Shown here piece by piece: positions 1 to 7,748 of a stretch of 24,478 nt of DNA. The stretch spans positions 1 through 24,478 of the forward strand of contig JAAXZP010000308.1 of assembly GCA_012719815.1 (NCBI GenBank), read 5' to 3'. How positions within the stretch are numbered: the stretch's first letter is position 1; each line of letters opens with the position of its first letter. The position numbers and the translations under genes were made by a program. Below the pieces are notes generated by a model. That model did no database searches. It saw nothing but the letters and a program-made list of their open reading frames with translations, and was not told the DNA's origin. The DNA is from Christensenellaceae bacterium. Its GTDB lineage: Bacteria; Bacillota; Clostridia; Christensenellales; SZUA-584.

Positions 1-1
1 C

Positions 2-835
2 CCCACCTGCGTGCTGATCAACAACATCGACGACGACCATCTCGATTACTACAAGGATATCAACCACATCTATTCAGCGTTTGAAAAATTCGTGGCGCTG
101 ATGCCAGGGTCCGGCACGCTTTTTGCCAACGTGCACGACCCGCTGGTGCAAAAGCTTGCCACTTCCTGCGGCCGCCGCACCGTCACATACGGCTTTGAAG
201 GCGCGAACTACATTGCCGCCAACGAGGAATACGACACCATGGGCTGCGGCTCGTTCGACGCCGTCACGCCGGACGGCACGGTTCGGGTCAGGCTGTCTGT
301 CGTGGGCCGGCACAACATCAATAACGCGCTGGCCGCCATCGCGGTCTGCCACGACACGTTCGGCGTCGACCTTCATGACGCGGCCAAAGCGCTGACGCAT
401 TACCATCTGGCGGGCCGCCGTTTCGAGCTGATGGGCGAGAAGAACGGCGTTAAAGTCATCCACGCCTATGCCCACCACCCCGCCGAGATCATGGCGTGCC
501 TGCAGGCGGCAAAGCGCTACCCGCACAAAAAGATATGGGTGGTGTTCCAGTGCAACAGCTACACGCGCGCCAAAACGCTCAAAGACAAATACGCGACCAG
601 CTTTGGCGATGCGGATATGGTGCTGGTGCCGGATATATACCCGGGCCGCGATATCGACCGCGGCGAGATTCACGCACGAGATCTGGTGGCCGCCATCGCG
701 CCGCACACGCCGTGCATCTACATACCGACTTTTGAGGAGATCAGCGCATACCTTGATAAGCACGCCTCGCCCGGCGATATCGTGATCACGCTGGGCTCTG
801 GCAGCGTGGGCGTGGAAACGCGCAAACTGCTGTAA
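2..835 (+). CDS. murC: MurC-like UDP-N-acetylmuramate--L-alanine ligase, 5'-truncated
   Basis: This is the C-terminal two thirds of a Mur ligase; the reading frame is open to the window edge, so the start lies outside. MurC adds L-alanine to UDP-MurNAc with ATP in the cytoplasm, the first peptide step of peptidoglycan synthesis. Family marks are DHLDYYKD near the left edge, GRHNINNALAA (the conserved Asn pair), GRRFE, and a C-terminal substrate domain with AHHPAEI. Several conserved positions are changed. The usual DDYxHHP reads HAYAHHP (bases 461-481), the usual FQPHxYSR reads FQCNSYTR, and the terminal GAGD reads GSGS. It is therefore either a divergent lineage-specific MurC or a paralog with altered activity. 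It ends at a terminator shared with the opposing ligA operon. MurC family is likely; exact orthology is less sure. Confidence 0.8.
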   Translation, partial: PTCVLINNIDDDHLDYYKDINHIYSAFEKFVALMPGSGTLFANVHDPLVQKLATSCGRRTVTYGFEGANYIAANEEYDTMGCGSFDAVTPDGTVRVRLSVVGRHNINNALAAIAVCHDTFGVDLHDAAKALTHYHLAGRRFELMGEKNGVKVIHAYAHHPAEIMACLQAAKRYPHKKIWVVFQCNSYTRAKTLKDKYATSFGDADMVLVPDIYPGRDIDRGEIHARDLVAAIAPHTPCIYIPTFEEISAYLDKHASPGDIVITLGSGSVGVETRKLL

Positions 836-851
836 TCAGGCGGCAATAAAT

Positions 852-883
852 AAGCGGCTCTGATGCATCATCAGGCCGCTTTT
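852..883. terminator. Bidirectional intrinsic terminator between murC and ligA
   Basis: The arms AAGCGGC-(T)-CTGATG and CATCAG-GCCGCTT pair almost perfectly around a CAT loop, with one bulged T. On the plus strand this is followed by TTTTCTT. It lies between the converging stop codons of murC and ligA. The plus-strand T tract is good; the minus-strand tract (ATTTATT) is weaker. Confidence 0.85.
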
Positions 884-908
884 CTTATCCACTTTAATTG
901 CTCGCCGT

Positions 909-2867
909 TTATCGGATCATCTCATCGAATTCCGCTTCACTGATGATGCGCACGCCCAGCGCCTGCGCCTTCGCGAGCTTGCTGCCGGCGCTCTCACCCG
1001 CCAGCACAAAGTCTGTCGTTTTGCTGACTGACGAAGCCACTTCGCCGCCCAGCCGCTCGATGATCTCCGACGCTTGCTTGCGCGTATACTTCTCCAGCGT
1101 GCCGGTCAGCACCACCTTTTTGCCGGTAAATGCCGACTGCTTTACCGCCATCCGTTCAAACTTCGGGGATACCCCAGCTTCCTCCATCCGGCGGATGATG
1201 CGGCGCACTCTTTCGTCTTGGAAGAACTCCACGATATTGCGCGCCAGCGTGGGGCCCACGCCCTCGATGGTTAAAAGGTCTTCTTCCGTCGCTTCCGCCA
1301 GCGCATGGATGCTGCCGTAGCGCTGCGCGAGGTCCTTGCCCGTCTTGGAGCCGATGCCCGGAATGCCCAGCGCGTAGATGAATGCCGCTAGCGGCCGCGT
1401 CTTGCTGCGCTCAATCGCGGCGCGCAGGTTCTCAGCCTTTTTCTCGCCGAAGCCGGGCAGCTCTTTGATCTTCTCGTAATCCAGATAATACAGGTCGGAC
1501 ACGTCCGCAAGGCCCAAATGGTCGTACAGCGACTCCGCGGTCCTGTCGGAAAACGTCTCGATGTTCATCGCGTCGCGCGATGCGAAGTGCGCAATCGCGC
1601 GCGTGAGCTGCGGGCGGCACAGCAGCATGTTCTCGCAATAAAGGTGCGCGCCCTTTTCTATTACCGGATGCCCGCACGCCGGACAGACCTCAGGCGGCTC
1701 GATGTCCCTGGATTCGGGCAGGTATTCCGCCACGCCCAGTATCTCGGGAATCACGTCGCCCGAGCGGCGCAGAAACACGCGGCACGGCACTTTTATTCCC
1801 TTGCGCCTGATATCGCCCATGTTGTTGAGCGTCGCGCGCGATACCGACACGCCCCCGATATCCACCGGCTCCAGCACAGCGGCCGGCGTCAGCTTGCCGG
1901 TGCGCCCCACCTGCCAAATTACATCCAGCAGCGTGGTCGTCTTCTCCACCGCGGCGAATTTATAAGCCACAGCCCAGCGCGGGAACTTCTGCGTGAATCC
2001 CAGCCGCTCGCGCACGGCGTAGCTGTCAATCTTGATCACCGCGCCGTCGATCAGAAAATCCAGGCTGTCCCTGTTCTTCTCGGCCTGTTTTACCGCCGCC
2101 ATCACTTCGTCCAGCGAGTGTGCGGTGACGGCAAAATCGCTGACGGGGAAATGGTTTTCCCGAAGGAATTCCAGCATCTCGCGGTGGCTGGTCAGCGGTG
2201 CGCCGTCCTTATAGCCCACGCCGTAGCACACCAAACTCAGCTTTCTGCGTGCGGTCTCCGCCGGATCCAGGTTGCGCAGCGCGCCAGCCGCGGCGTTGCG
2301 CGCGTTTTTGAGCGGCTCATCCGCCGTCTCGTTATATTTTTTGAGCTGAGACAGGCGCATCAGGCCTTCGCCCTGCACTTCCAGCAGCCCTTTGTACGGT
2401 ATGGACAGCGGCACTGTGGGGATCGTCATCACCTGCCGCGTGATCACCTCGCCCACGCTGCCGTCGCCCCGCGTAGCCGCGGAAACAAGAAGGCCGCCTT
2501 CGTAGCGCAGGTTCACCGTCAGACCGTCGTACTTGTACTCCACGACATAGGTATACCGCTCGTCCACGATCTTTTTCGCGCGCTGCTCCCACGCCGCCAG
2601 CTCTTCCGGCGTGCGCACCTTGTCCAGGCTGTACAGCGGCGTTAGGTGCGCCTGTTTTTCAAATCCGGGCAGCACGTCTCCGCCCACGCGCCTGGTGGGC
2701 GAATCGGCACGGACATACCCCGTCTCCGATTCCAGCGCCACCAGCTCATCGTACATCGCGTCGTATTCCGCGTCGCTGATAATGGGATCGTCCAGCGTGT
2801 AATACCGATAGGCATGCAGATTGAGCTGCTCCACCAGCTCGTCGATTCGCCTTTTCCTGTCGTCCAT
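909..2867 (-). CDS. ligA: NAD-dependent DNA ligase LigA
   Basis: Seals nicks in duplex DNA during replication and repair, using NAD+ to adenylate an active-site lysine. The 652-residue length is normal for the family. Domains in order: the Ia NAD-binding region (about 1-60); the adenylation domain with Lys112 in YKYDG and the later FLIDGAVIKID and RWAVAYKF motifs; the OB fold (about 315-390); a Cys4 zinc finger (Cys395, Cys398, Cys411, Cys417); helix-hairpin-helix repeats (about 465-550, GIPGIGSKTG and IEGVGPTLA); and a C-terminal BRCT domain (about 575-652). The ATG at 2865-2867 follows AAAGG and lies 12 bases after the pcrA stop, so the two are co-transcribed, a common Firmicutes pairing. 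No key residue is missing. Confidence 0.97.
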   Translation of the reverse strand: MDDRKRRIDELVEQLNLHAYRYYTLDDPIISDAEYDAMYDELVALESETGYVRADSPTRRVGGDVLPGFEKQAHLTPLYSLDKVRTPEELAAWEQRAKKIVDERYTYVVEYKYDGLTVNLRYEGGLLVSAATRGDGSVGEVITRQVMTIPTVPLSIPYKGLLEVQGEGLMRLSQLKKYNETADEPLKNARNAAAGALRNLDPAETARRKLSLVCYGVGYKDGAPLTSHREMLEFLRENHFPVSDFAVTAHSLDEVMAAVKQAEKNRDSLDFLIDGAVIKIDSYAVRERLGFTQKFPRWAVAYKFAAVEKTTTLLDVIWQVGRTGKLTPAAVLEPVDIGGVSVSRATLNNMGDIRRKGIKVPCRVFLRRSGDVIPEILGVAEYLPESRDIEPPEVCPACGHPVIEKGAHLYCENMLLCRPQLTRAIAHFASRDAMNIETFSDRTAESLYDHLGLADVSDLYYLDYEKIKELPGFGEKKAENLRAAIERSKTRPLAAFIYALGIPGIGSKTGKDLAQRYGSIHALAEATEEDLLTIEGVGPTLARNIVEFFQDERVRRIIRRMEEAGVSPKFERMAVKQSAFTGKKVVLTGTLEKYTRKQASEIIERLGGEVASSVSKTTDFVLAGESAGSKLAKAQALGVRIISEAEFDEMIR

Positions 2868-2879
2868 ACGCTATACCTT

Positions 2880-5090
2880 TTACTCAATTTCAAGCGGCGC
2901 AAACGCCACAAACATCTTCTTTTCCCCCGCGGTATCGAAACGCACCACCGCAATCTTCTCGTCGCCTTCGCCGTTGGTAAACAGTATCTGCCCGCGGCCG
3001 AACTTAGGGTGCGTCACCACCCGGCCTGCCGCAAACTCGTCCGGCGTATGCCGCGCCTTGGACTTTGGCGCCGCCGCCTTGGGCATCTGGACCCGGCCCG
3101 AAGCGAACGAATACGGGCTGCGGCTAGCCGGCTCGTATGAGGTATACGACGGCGCATGGCGCCTGACGCCCGCCGGCTCTATGCAGCCCTCGGGTATCTC
3201 CGACAGAAAGCGCGACCGCTTGGCTTCCACCCGCTCAAACCCCGCTCCGGTGCGGATCATTCGGGACGAGCTCCATGTGAGATACAGTCGTTTCTTCGCG
3301 CGCGTCATGCCCACGTAGCACAGTCGCCGCTCTTCCTCCACGTCGCCTTCCATCAGGCTGATCTGGTGCGGCAGCAAGCCTTCCTGCATGCCCACAATGA
3401 ACACCACCGGAAATTCCAGGCCTTTGGCACTGTGCAGCGTCATCAGCATGATCTTGCCGTCCTCTTCGCCCACCGCGTCCACATCGGATATCAGCGCGTT
3501 GCGCTCCAGAAACGCCTCCAGCGAAGCGCCTTCCCCCGATTCCCGCTCGAAGTCGGACACGCTGCGCAAAAACTCCTCCACATTGAGCACGCGCATGCGC
3601 CCTTCCGCGGAAGTGTCGGTCATCAGCGCCGCGCGCAAACCGGACCGCTCCACCACGAGCTCCACCGTCTGCAGCAGCGTGCGTTCCTCCATCCCGGCGG
3701 CGATACCCTCCAGCATATCCGCAAACGCCTTCAGAGTATCAGCAGCCCTTTTGGGCAGTATGCTCTCCGCTTCGCGGCACATGCGCATCAGCGAAATACG
3801 CCTCTCCTGCGCCGCCGCATATAGTTTTCCCAGCGACGCTTCGCCGATACCGCGCCGGGGCACCTGCACCGCGCGCATGAAGCACAGGTCCGCGCTGGGG
3901 TTCACCAAGAGGTTAAGATACGCCAGAACGTCCTTAATCTCCTTGCGCTCGTAGAAGCTCTGGCCGCCGTAAATCGCGTACGGTATGCCGCGCTCCTTCA
4001 GCTTGTTTTCCAGCACGCGCGACTGGCTGTTCATGCGGTAGAGCACCGCAATATCGGTGGCGGAATATTTGCCCTCGCGCAGCAGGCTGGCCACCTTTTC
4101 GGCCACGAACTGCGCCTCCTCCAGATCGCTCTCCGCCTGCAACTCCAGCGGTTTCTGGCCGGTCCTCACCGCCGACCACAGCTCCTTGCCCATCCGCGAC
4201 CGGTTGTGCCGGATCACGCCGTTGGCCGCGTCCAGTATGCCCTGGTGCGAGCGGTAATTCTGCTCCAAGCGTATCACGCGCGTGCCCGGAAAGTCCTTCT
4301 CAAAGTCCAGTATGTTGGAGATGTCCGCGCCGCGCCAGCCGTAGATGGACTGGTCGTCGTCGCCCACCACGAATATGTTGCCGTGGGCCTGCGCCAAGAG
4401 CCTGACGATGCGGTACTGCACCGCGTTGGTGTCCTGGTACTCGTCCACCATGATATAACGGAAACGGCGCTGGTATTTCTCCAGCACCTCCGGATATTCG
4501 TCAAACAGCAGCAGCGTTTTGAGCAGCAGGTCGTCAAAATCCATCGCGTTGCTTTGGCGCAGCTTGTCCTCGTAGCGCGCGTACACGCGGGCCGTCAGCT
4601 TGACGTTGTCGCCTTCACCGTACACCTGCCGGTACTGCGCGGGGCTGACGCCATCGTTCTTGGCCCGGCTTATTGCGTTGCGCGCTCCGCGCGGGTCAAT
4701 GAGGTCCTTGTCGATATCCAGTTCCTTTAAACATTCCTTGACCACGGTCAGCGCGTCTTCCGCGTCGTATATGGAAAAGCCGCGGGCGTACCCCAGCCGC
4801 TCGCCCTCCATGCGCAGCAGCCGGGCGCACATCGCGTGGAATGTGGAAACCCATATGTCCTGCGCGTCCGGAACCAGCGCCTCGATGCGCTGCTTCATCT
4901 CCGCCGCCGCCTTGTTGGTAAACGTGATCGCCAGAATATTCCATGGCGCAACGCCCCGTTCTATCAAATATGCCGCCCTGGTGGTCAGCACGCGCGTTTT
5001 GCCGGAGCCTGCGCCCGCCAGCACCAGCACCGGTCCTTCCGGCTGCAATACCGCCTCCCGCTGTCTTTCATTCAGTCCGCTGAGATCCAT
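2880..5090 (-). CDS. pcrA: UvrD/PcrA family 3'-5' DNA helicase
   Basis: A superfamily 1A ATP-dependent helicase that translocates 3' to 5' and acts in repair, clearance of RNA polymerase and rolling-circle replication. Walker A GAGSGKT is at residues 26-32 and Walker B DEYQDT at 216-221. Also present are GDDDQSIYGWRGA (243-255), NYRSHQGI, LHSAKGLEFPVVFI and VGMTRAKKRLYLT. The last ~50 residues (VTHPKFGRGQI onward) form the Tudor-like tail seen in PcrA proteins, which contacts RNA polymerase. Length (736) is typical. The ATG at 5088-5090 is preceded by GGGAGG four bases away, which supports this start even though it overlaps the end of yerC by 23 bases; translational coupling is likely. Confidence 0.96.
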   Translation of the reverse strand: MDLSGLNERQREAVLQPEGPVLVLAGAGSGKTRVLTTRAAYLIERGVAPWNILAITFTNKAAAEMKQRIEALVPDAQDIWVSTFHAMCARLLRMEGERLGYARGFSIYDAEDALTVVKECLKELDIDKDLIDPRGARNAISRAKNDGVSPAQYRQVYGEGDNVKLTARVYARYEDKLRQSNAMDFDDLLLKTLLLFDEYPEVLEKYQRRFRYIMVDEYQDTNAVQYRIVRLLAQAHGNIFVVGDDDQSIYGWRGADISNILDFEKDFPGTRVIRLEQNYRSHQGILDAANGVIRHNRSRMGKELWSAVRTGQKPLELQAESDLEEAQFVAEKVASLLREGKYSATDIAVLYRMNSQSRVLENKLKERGIPYAIYGGQSFYERKEIKDVLAYLNLLVNPSADLCFMRAVQVPRRGIGEASLGKLYAAAQERRISLMRMCREAESILPKRAADTLKAFADMLEGIAAGMEERTLLQTVELVVERSGLRAALMTDTSAEGRMRVLNVEEFLRSVSDFERESGEGASLEAFLERNALISDVDAVGEEDGKIMLMTLHSAKGLEFPVVFIVGMQEGLLPHQISLMEGDVEEERRLCYVGMTRAKKRLYLTWSSSRMIRTGAGFERVEAKRSRFLSEIPEGCIEPAGVRRHAPSYTSYEPASRSPYSFASGRVQMPKAAAPKSKARHTPDEFAAGRVVTHPKFGRGQILFTNGEGDEKIAVVRFDTAGEKKMFVAFAPLEIE

Positions 5091-5385
5091 CTGCCCTCCC
5101 TGATAGTCGTTCCACCACCATGTTGTATCCGCCCGTGCCGTACAGCAGGCACCGGTTCACCCGGCTGATCGTCGCCGTGCTCGCGCCTGTCTGCGTGGAG
5201 ATATCGTGGCAGGTGTGCTTGTCCTTCAGCAGCGCCGCCACCTTGAACCGCTGCGCGATGGAATTGAGCTCGGAAATCGTACACAGGTCCTCGAAGAACA
5301 TGTAGCATTCCTCCACCGACTTCAGCGTCAGTATTCCCTCAAACAGCCTGTCCAGATCCTGGGATTTGAGCTTCGATTCGTACAT
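5068..5385 (-). CDS. yerC: YerC/YecD family TrpR-related DNA-binding protein
   Basis: A 105-residue protein of the TrpR/YerC/YecD family: an all-helical fold with a helix-turn-helix (DISTQTGASTATISRVNRCL, about residues 60-80). The N-terminal helices (LDRLFEGILTLKSVEECYMFFEDL) match the family pattern. In Firmicutes these proteins commonly sit directly before pcrA. Their target is poorly defined, and I see no tryptophan-related gene nearby. The start has a strong GAGGAGG whose first bases overlap the TGA of the upstream hydrolase gene, and the end overlaps pcrA, so all are in one operon. Autoregulation of the operon is possible but not shown. Confidence 0.9.
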   Translation of the reverse strand: MYESKLKSQDLDRLFEGILTLKSVEECYMFFEDLCTISELNSIAQRFKVAALLKDKHTCHDISTQTGASTATISRVNRCLLYGTGGYNMVVERLSGRADGSQRTE

Positions 5386-5395
5386 AACAGCCTCC

Positions 5396-6148
5396 TCATT
5401 CCACGCTGTTGCGCAATGTTTCCAGCCCGTCTATGCGGATTTCCACCACGCCGCCGCGCCGAAGCGGCCCGACGCCTTCCGGCGTGCCCGTCGCAATGAT
5501 ATCTCCGGGCAGCAGCGTCATGCACTCGCTGATGAAGCTGACCAGCTCCGCGGGGCTGAACAGCATGTCGTCCGTGTTCCCTTCCTGTCTGACAACACCG
5601 TCTACCACGCACTGCACGCGCCGCCCCGCCGGGTTGTACGCCGTATCGATATACGGCCCCACCGGGCAAAAGGTGTCGAAGGATTTGGCGCGCGTCCACT
5701 GCACGTCCGCTTTCTGCAGGTCCCTTGCGGTTACGTCGTTCAAAGCCGTGTAGCCGAATATGTAGTCCGGCGCTTCCTCCGGCGATACGCCCTTGCACTT
5801 TTTGCCGATCACCAGGGCCAGCTCCGCCTCGTAGTCCACCCGCTGCGACGCCGCTGGCCAGACAATCGCTTCCCCGTGTGCGATCAGCGACGTCGGGGGC
5901 TTTATAAACAGTACCGGTTTTCCGGCCAGCCTCACTTTCATCTCAACGGCATGCTTGGCGTAATTCAGCCCCACCGCCACAATCTTCGTGGGCTCGCACG
6001 GCGGCAGCAGCTTCACCTCAGCCGGGTCATACTCGTCGCCGGTATATACGGCCCCTTCGTACGGCGGCCCGGCCAGACGCTTGATGCGGCCGTCAGCCAG
6101 TTCCGCGTAAAAAGCCTCTTTATCCCGGCACGCTCTCAGAAATAACAT
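5396..6148 (-). CDS. Fumarylacetoacetate hydrolase (FAH) family protein
   Basis: A cytoplasmic metal-dependent hydrolase or decarboxylase of the FAH superfamily; members cleave C-C bonds in small oxo-acids or decarboxylate oxaloacetate. The exact substrate cannot be read from the sequence. The acidic metal ligands are present: Glu107 and Glu109 in DYEAELALVIG and Asp138 in ALNDVTARDLQ. Typical motifs GLNYAKHA, KPPTSLIAHG and GDIIATGTPEGVGP are also seen. The protein is 250 residues from the ATG at 6146-6148. An upstream in-frame ATG would add 22 residues with no family similarity and no Shine-Dalgarno sequence, so I reject it. First gene of the yerC-pcrA-ligA run; the link to DNA repair is probably positional only. 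Confidence 0.9.
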   Translation of the reverse strand: MLFLRACRDKEAFYAELADGRIKRLAGPPYEGAVYTGDEYDPAEVKLLPPCEPTKIVAVGLNYAKHAVEMKVRLAGKPVLFIKPPTSLIAHGEAIVWPAASQRVDYEAELALVIGKKCKGVSPEEAPDYIFGYTALNDVTARDLQKADVQWTRAKSFDTFCPVGPYIDTAYNPAGRRVQCVVDGVVRQEGNTDDMLFSPAELVSFISECMTLLPGDIIATGTPEGVGPLRRGGVVEIRIDGLETLRNSVE

Positions 6149-6155
6149 ACTACTA

Positions 6156-6160
6156 TCCTT
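6156..6160 (-). promoter_or_regulatory. Ribosome binding site fixing the FAH-family start
   Basis: On the minus strand AAGGA lies seven bases before the ATG at 6146-6148. The longer reading frame would begin inside or before the terminator hairpin at 6187-6203, so this site decides the start. Confidence 0.7.
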
Positions 6161-6177
6161 ATCCGCATAATGAGCAC

Positions 6178-6203
6178 AAAAAAACATAAGAGCTTGGCTC
6201 TTA
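6178..6203 (-). terminator. Intrinsic terminator downstream of the ssb-like gene
   Basis: Read on the minus strand, TAAGAGC and GCTCTTA form a perfect 7-bp stem with a 3-base loop, followed by TG and a run of seven T. It lies between the ssb-like gene and the FAH-family gene, so it may end the upstream transcript or attenuate read-through into the pcrA operon. No convincing promoter is visible in the 30 bases between it and the FAH start. Confidence 0.7.
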
Positions 6204-6329
6204 CATTTTAACATACTATCACATAATACAAAAGGCCGTTATTCGGCGGGCGCATACAGCTTATCCCACGCCGCAGCGCCGGACGCCGAAAGTCGCCTGC
6301 GGCGCGTACAGGCTGATCAGCATACGCCG

Positions 6330-6932
6330 TCATTCGGTCTCTTTGTATATCTTCGCGACGGACACCTCGTACGCCGTGCGTGTCACGACTTCGCCGGTCT
6401 CCAGCTTCTTCTCGTAGTCGCGGGACTGCACTCGGCCGCTCATCACCACCTTGTCTCCCACCTCCAGGCCGGAGGCGTAGCGCGCGTTGCGGCCCCACAC
6501 GATGCAGGGGATATAGTCGGACTTGTTGTAAGCCCGGTTTACCGCCACCAGAAGGTCGGTGATCTCCCGGCCGAACGGCGTCACTCGAAACACCGGCGGC
6601 TTGCATAGAAAGCCCTTCAGCTCAATCTCATTGACCGAGTCCTCGTAGTCCGTGAGTTCCCGCGCGAATATCGTGAGATACAGCCGCACCCGGCCGTCCA
6701 CCAGCTTGTTATACGAGCGCAGCTGACCTTTAACGCCCACTTTGGCGCCGTCCGCCAAGGGGTGTTGCTCCAGCAGATGCTCGGATACCGTCACCGGCAG
6801 TATATCGACCTTCTCGCTGAGCCGCGCACACGTCAGCCAGAACGTATAGAAGGCTTCGCCGTATATCCTGTGCGACAGCGTGAGTCCGCTCAAAGATCCC
6901 GAAACGCTGACGCTGTTCGTCGTCTCCAGCAT
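6330..6932 (-). CDS. SSB-like protein with two tandem OB folds
   Basis: A 200-residue protein with two single-stranded-DNA-binding-like OB folds in tandem. The second (about 100-195) has the clearer SSB pattern: ELKGFLCKPPVFRVTPFGRE, then LAVNRAYNKSDYIPCIVWG, then GDKVVMSGRVQSRDYEKK. The first (about 1-95) is more divergent. It lacks the Gly-rich linker and the acidic DDDIPF-type C-terminal tip that recruits partner proteins in standard SSB, and ends in VAKIYKETE. It is therefore probably an accessory SSB paralog rather than the main replication SSB. The start at 6930-6932 has GGGGA five bases upstream; an ATG four codons earlier has no Shine-Dalgarno sequence. It follows the deacetylase gene by 39 bases, so they may be co-transcribed. 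Confidence 0.8.
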   Translation of the reverse strand: MLETTNSVSVSGSLSGLTLSHRIYGEAFYTFWLTCARLSEKVDILPVTVSEHLLEQHPLADGAKVGVKGQLRSYNKLVDGRVRLYLTIFARELTDYEDSVNEIELKGFLCKPPVFRVTPFGREITDLLVAVNRAYNKSDYIPCIVWGRNARYASGLEVGDKVVMSGRVQSRDYEKKLETGEVVTRTAYEVSVAKIYKETE

Positions 6933-6937
6933 ATGTA

Positions 6938-6942
6938 TCCCC
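6938..6942 (-). promoter_or_regulatory. Ribosome binding site fixing the ssb-like start
   Basis: Minus-strand GGGGA with a five-base spacer to the ATG at 6930-6932. It overlaps the alternative upstream ATG (6942-6944), which argues against use of that ATG. Confidence 0.55.
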
Positions 6943-6971
6943 ATGTATTCAGCTTGTTATATACTTGCTCG

Positions 6972-7748
6972 TCATTCGATATAGTAGCGCTGTGTTCCCG
7001 TCGCATCCACGATCGCGTCGCCGTCCAGCAGCAGGTCGGACAGCGGCACGATGTTAAATCCCTGCTCGCGCAGCCCCAGTATCACGGCGGAAAGCGCCTC
7101 GGGCGTCGCAGCGACATTGTTCTGGAACATGATGATGTCGCCGCTTTTTACCGACCGCAGCACATTGTCCGCAATCTTTGCCGCGTCGTAGCCCTTCCAG
7201 TCCTTGGAGTCCAGGCTCCACTTGACGGGGATATACCCATCTTCCTTCAACGTGGCGATGGTCTTGTCGTCAAAAGCGCCGTACGGCATGCGGATGACGG
7301 ACGTGTCAAAGCCCGTCTTGTCAAATATCAGCTTCTTGGCCGCGTTGGCGTCCGCTATGATCTCTTCCGCTGTCAAATCCGGATACCGCGTGTGGTTCAT
7401 CGAATGGCTGGCGATCTCGTTGCCGCTTTTCGCAATGGCATCCAGCGCCTTGGCGTTCTGGTTGGCCCACAGGCCCATCACAAAGAAAGTGGCCTTTGCG
7501 CTCTCGCTGTCCAGCACATCCAGTATTTCCTCCGTGTAGTCCGCATCGCCGAAAGCCGTGTCAATCGTCAGCGCCACTGCTTTTTCCCTGGTATCCACGC
7601 GGCATATGGGCATTAGCTCCGGGGTGGGAGAGGACACCGGCCTCGCGGCCGACAGCGCCAACTGCGTATACACGATGGCTCCGATGATGAGCAGGGCAAA
7701 TACCGCCGCCCGTATCAGAGTATTCTTTTTCACGACGAATATGCGCAT
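6972..7748 (-). CDS. PdaB-like polysaccharide deacetylase (NodB domain), membrane-anchored
   Basis: A carbohydrate esterase family 4 protein of the PdaB/YlxY type that acts outside the membrane, presumably on peptidoglycan. Residues about 11-33 form a single N-terminal membrane anchor. The NodB domain follows: motif 1 LTIDTAFGD (Asp63 as base), motif 2 SHSMNH (His115 and His119 as metal ligands), motif 3 RMPYG (153-157) and motif 4 DSKDW (180-184). The final motif, normally ending Leu-Phe-His-Asn, reads MFQNN, with Gln209 where the catalytic His usually sits. Activity may thus be reduced or altered. The 258-residue length is usual for PdaB. AAGGCGGTG precedes the ATG. PdaB homologs are often sporulation genes; I could not identify a convincing sporulation promoter. 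Confidence 0.88.
   Translation of the reverse strand: MRIFVVKKNTLIRAAVFALLIIGAIVYTQLALSAARPVSSPTPELMPICRVDTREKAVALTIDTAFGDADYTEEILDVLDSESAKATFFVMGLWANQNAKALDAIAKSGNEIASHSMNHTRYPDLTAEEIIADANAAKKLIFDKTGFDTSVIRMPYGAFDDKTIATLKEDGYIPVKWSLDSKDWKGYDAAKIADNVLRSVKSGDIIMFQNNVAATPEALSAVILGLREQGFNIVPLSDLLLDGDAIVDATGTQRYYIE

Noticed and set aside
1518..2645. Plus-strand open frame of 375 codons opposite ligA
   Set aside because: Antisense to a full-length, motif-complete LigA; same shadow-frame character.
909..2867. Abnormal zinc-finger spacing in LigA (C-x5-C in the second pair)
   Set aside because: The same C-x5-C spacing occurs in E. coli LigA, so it is a normal variant.
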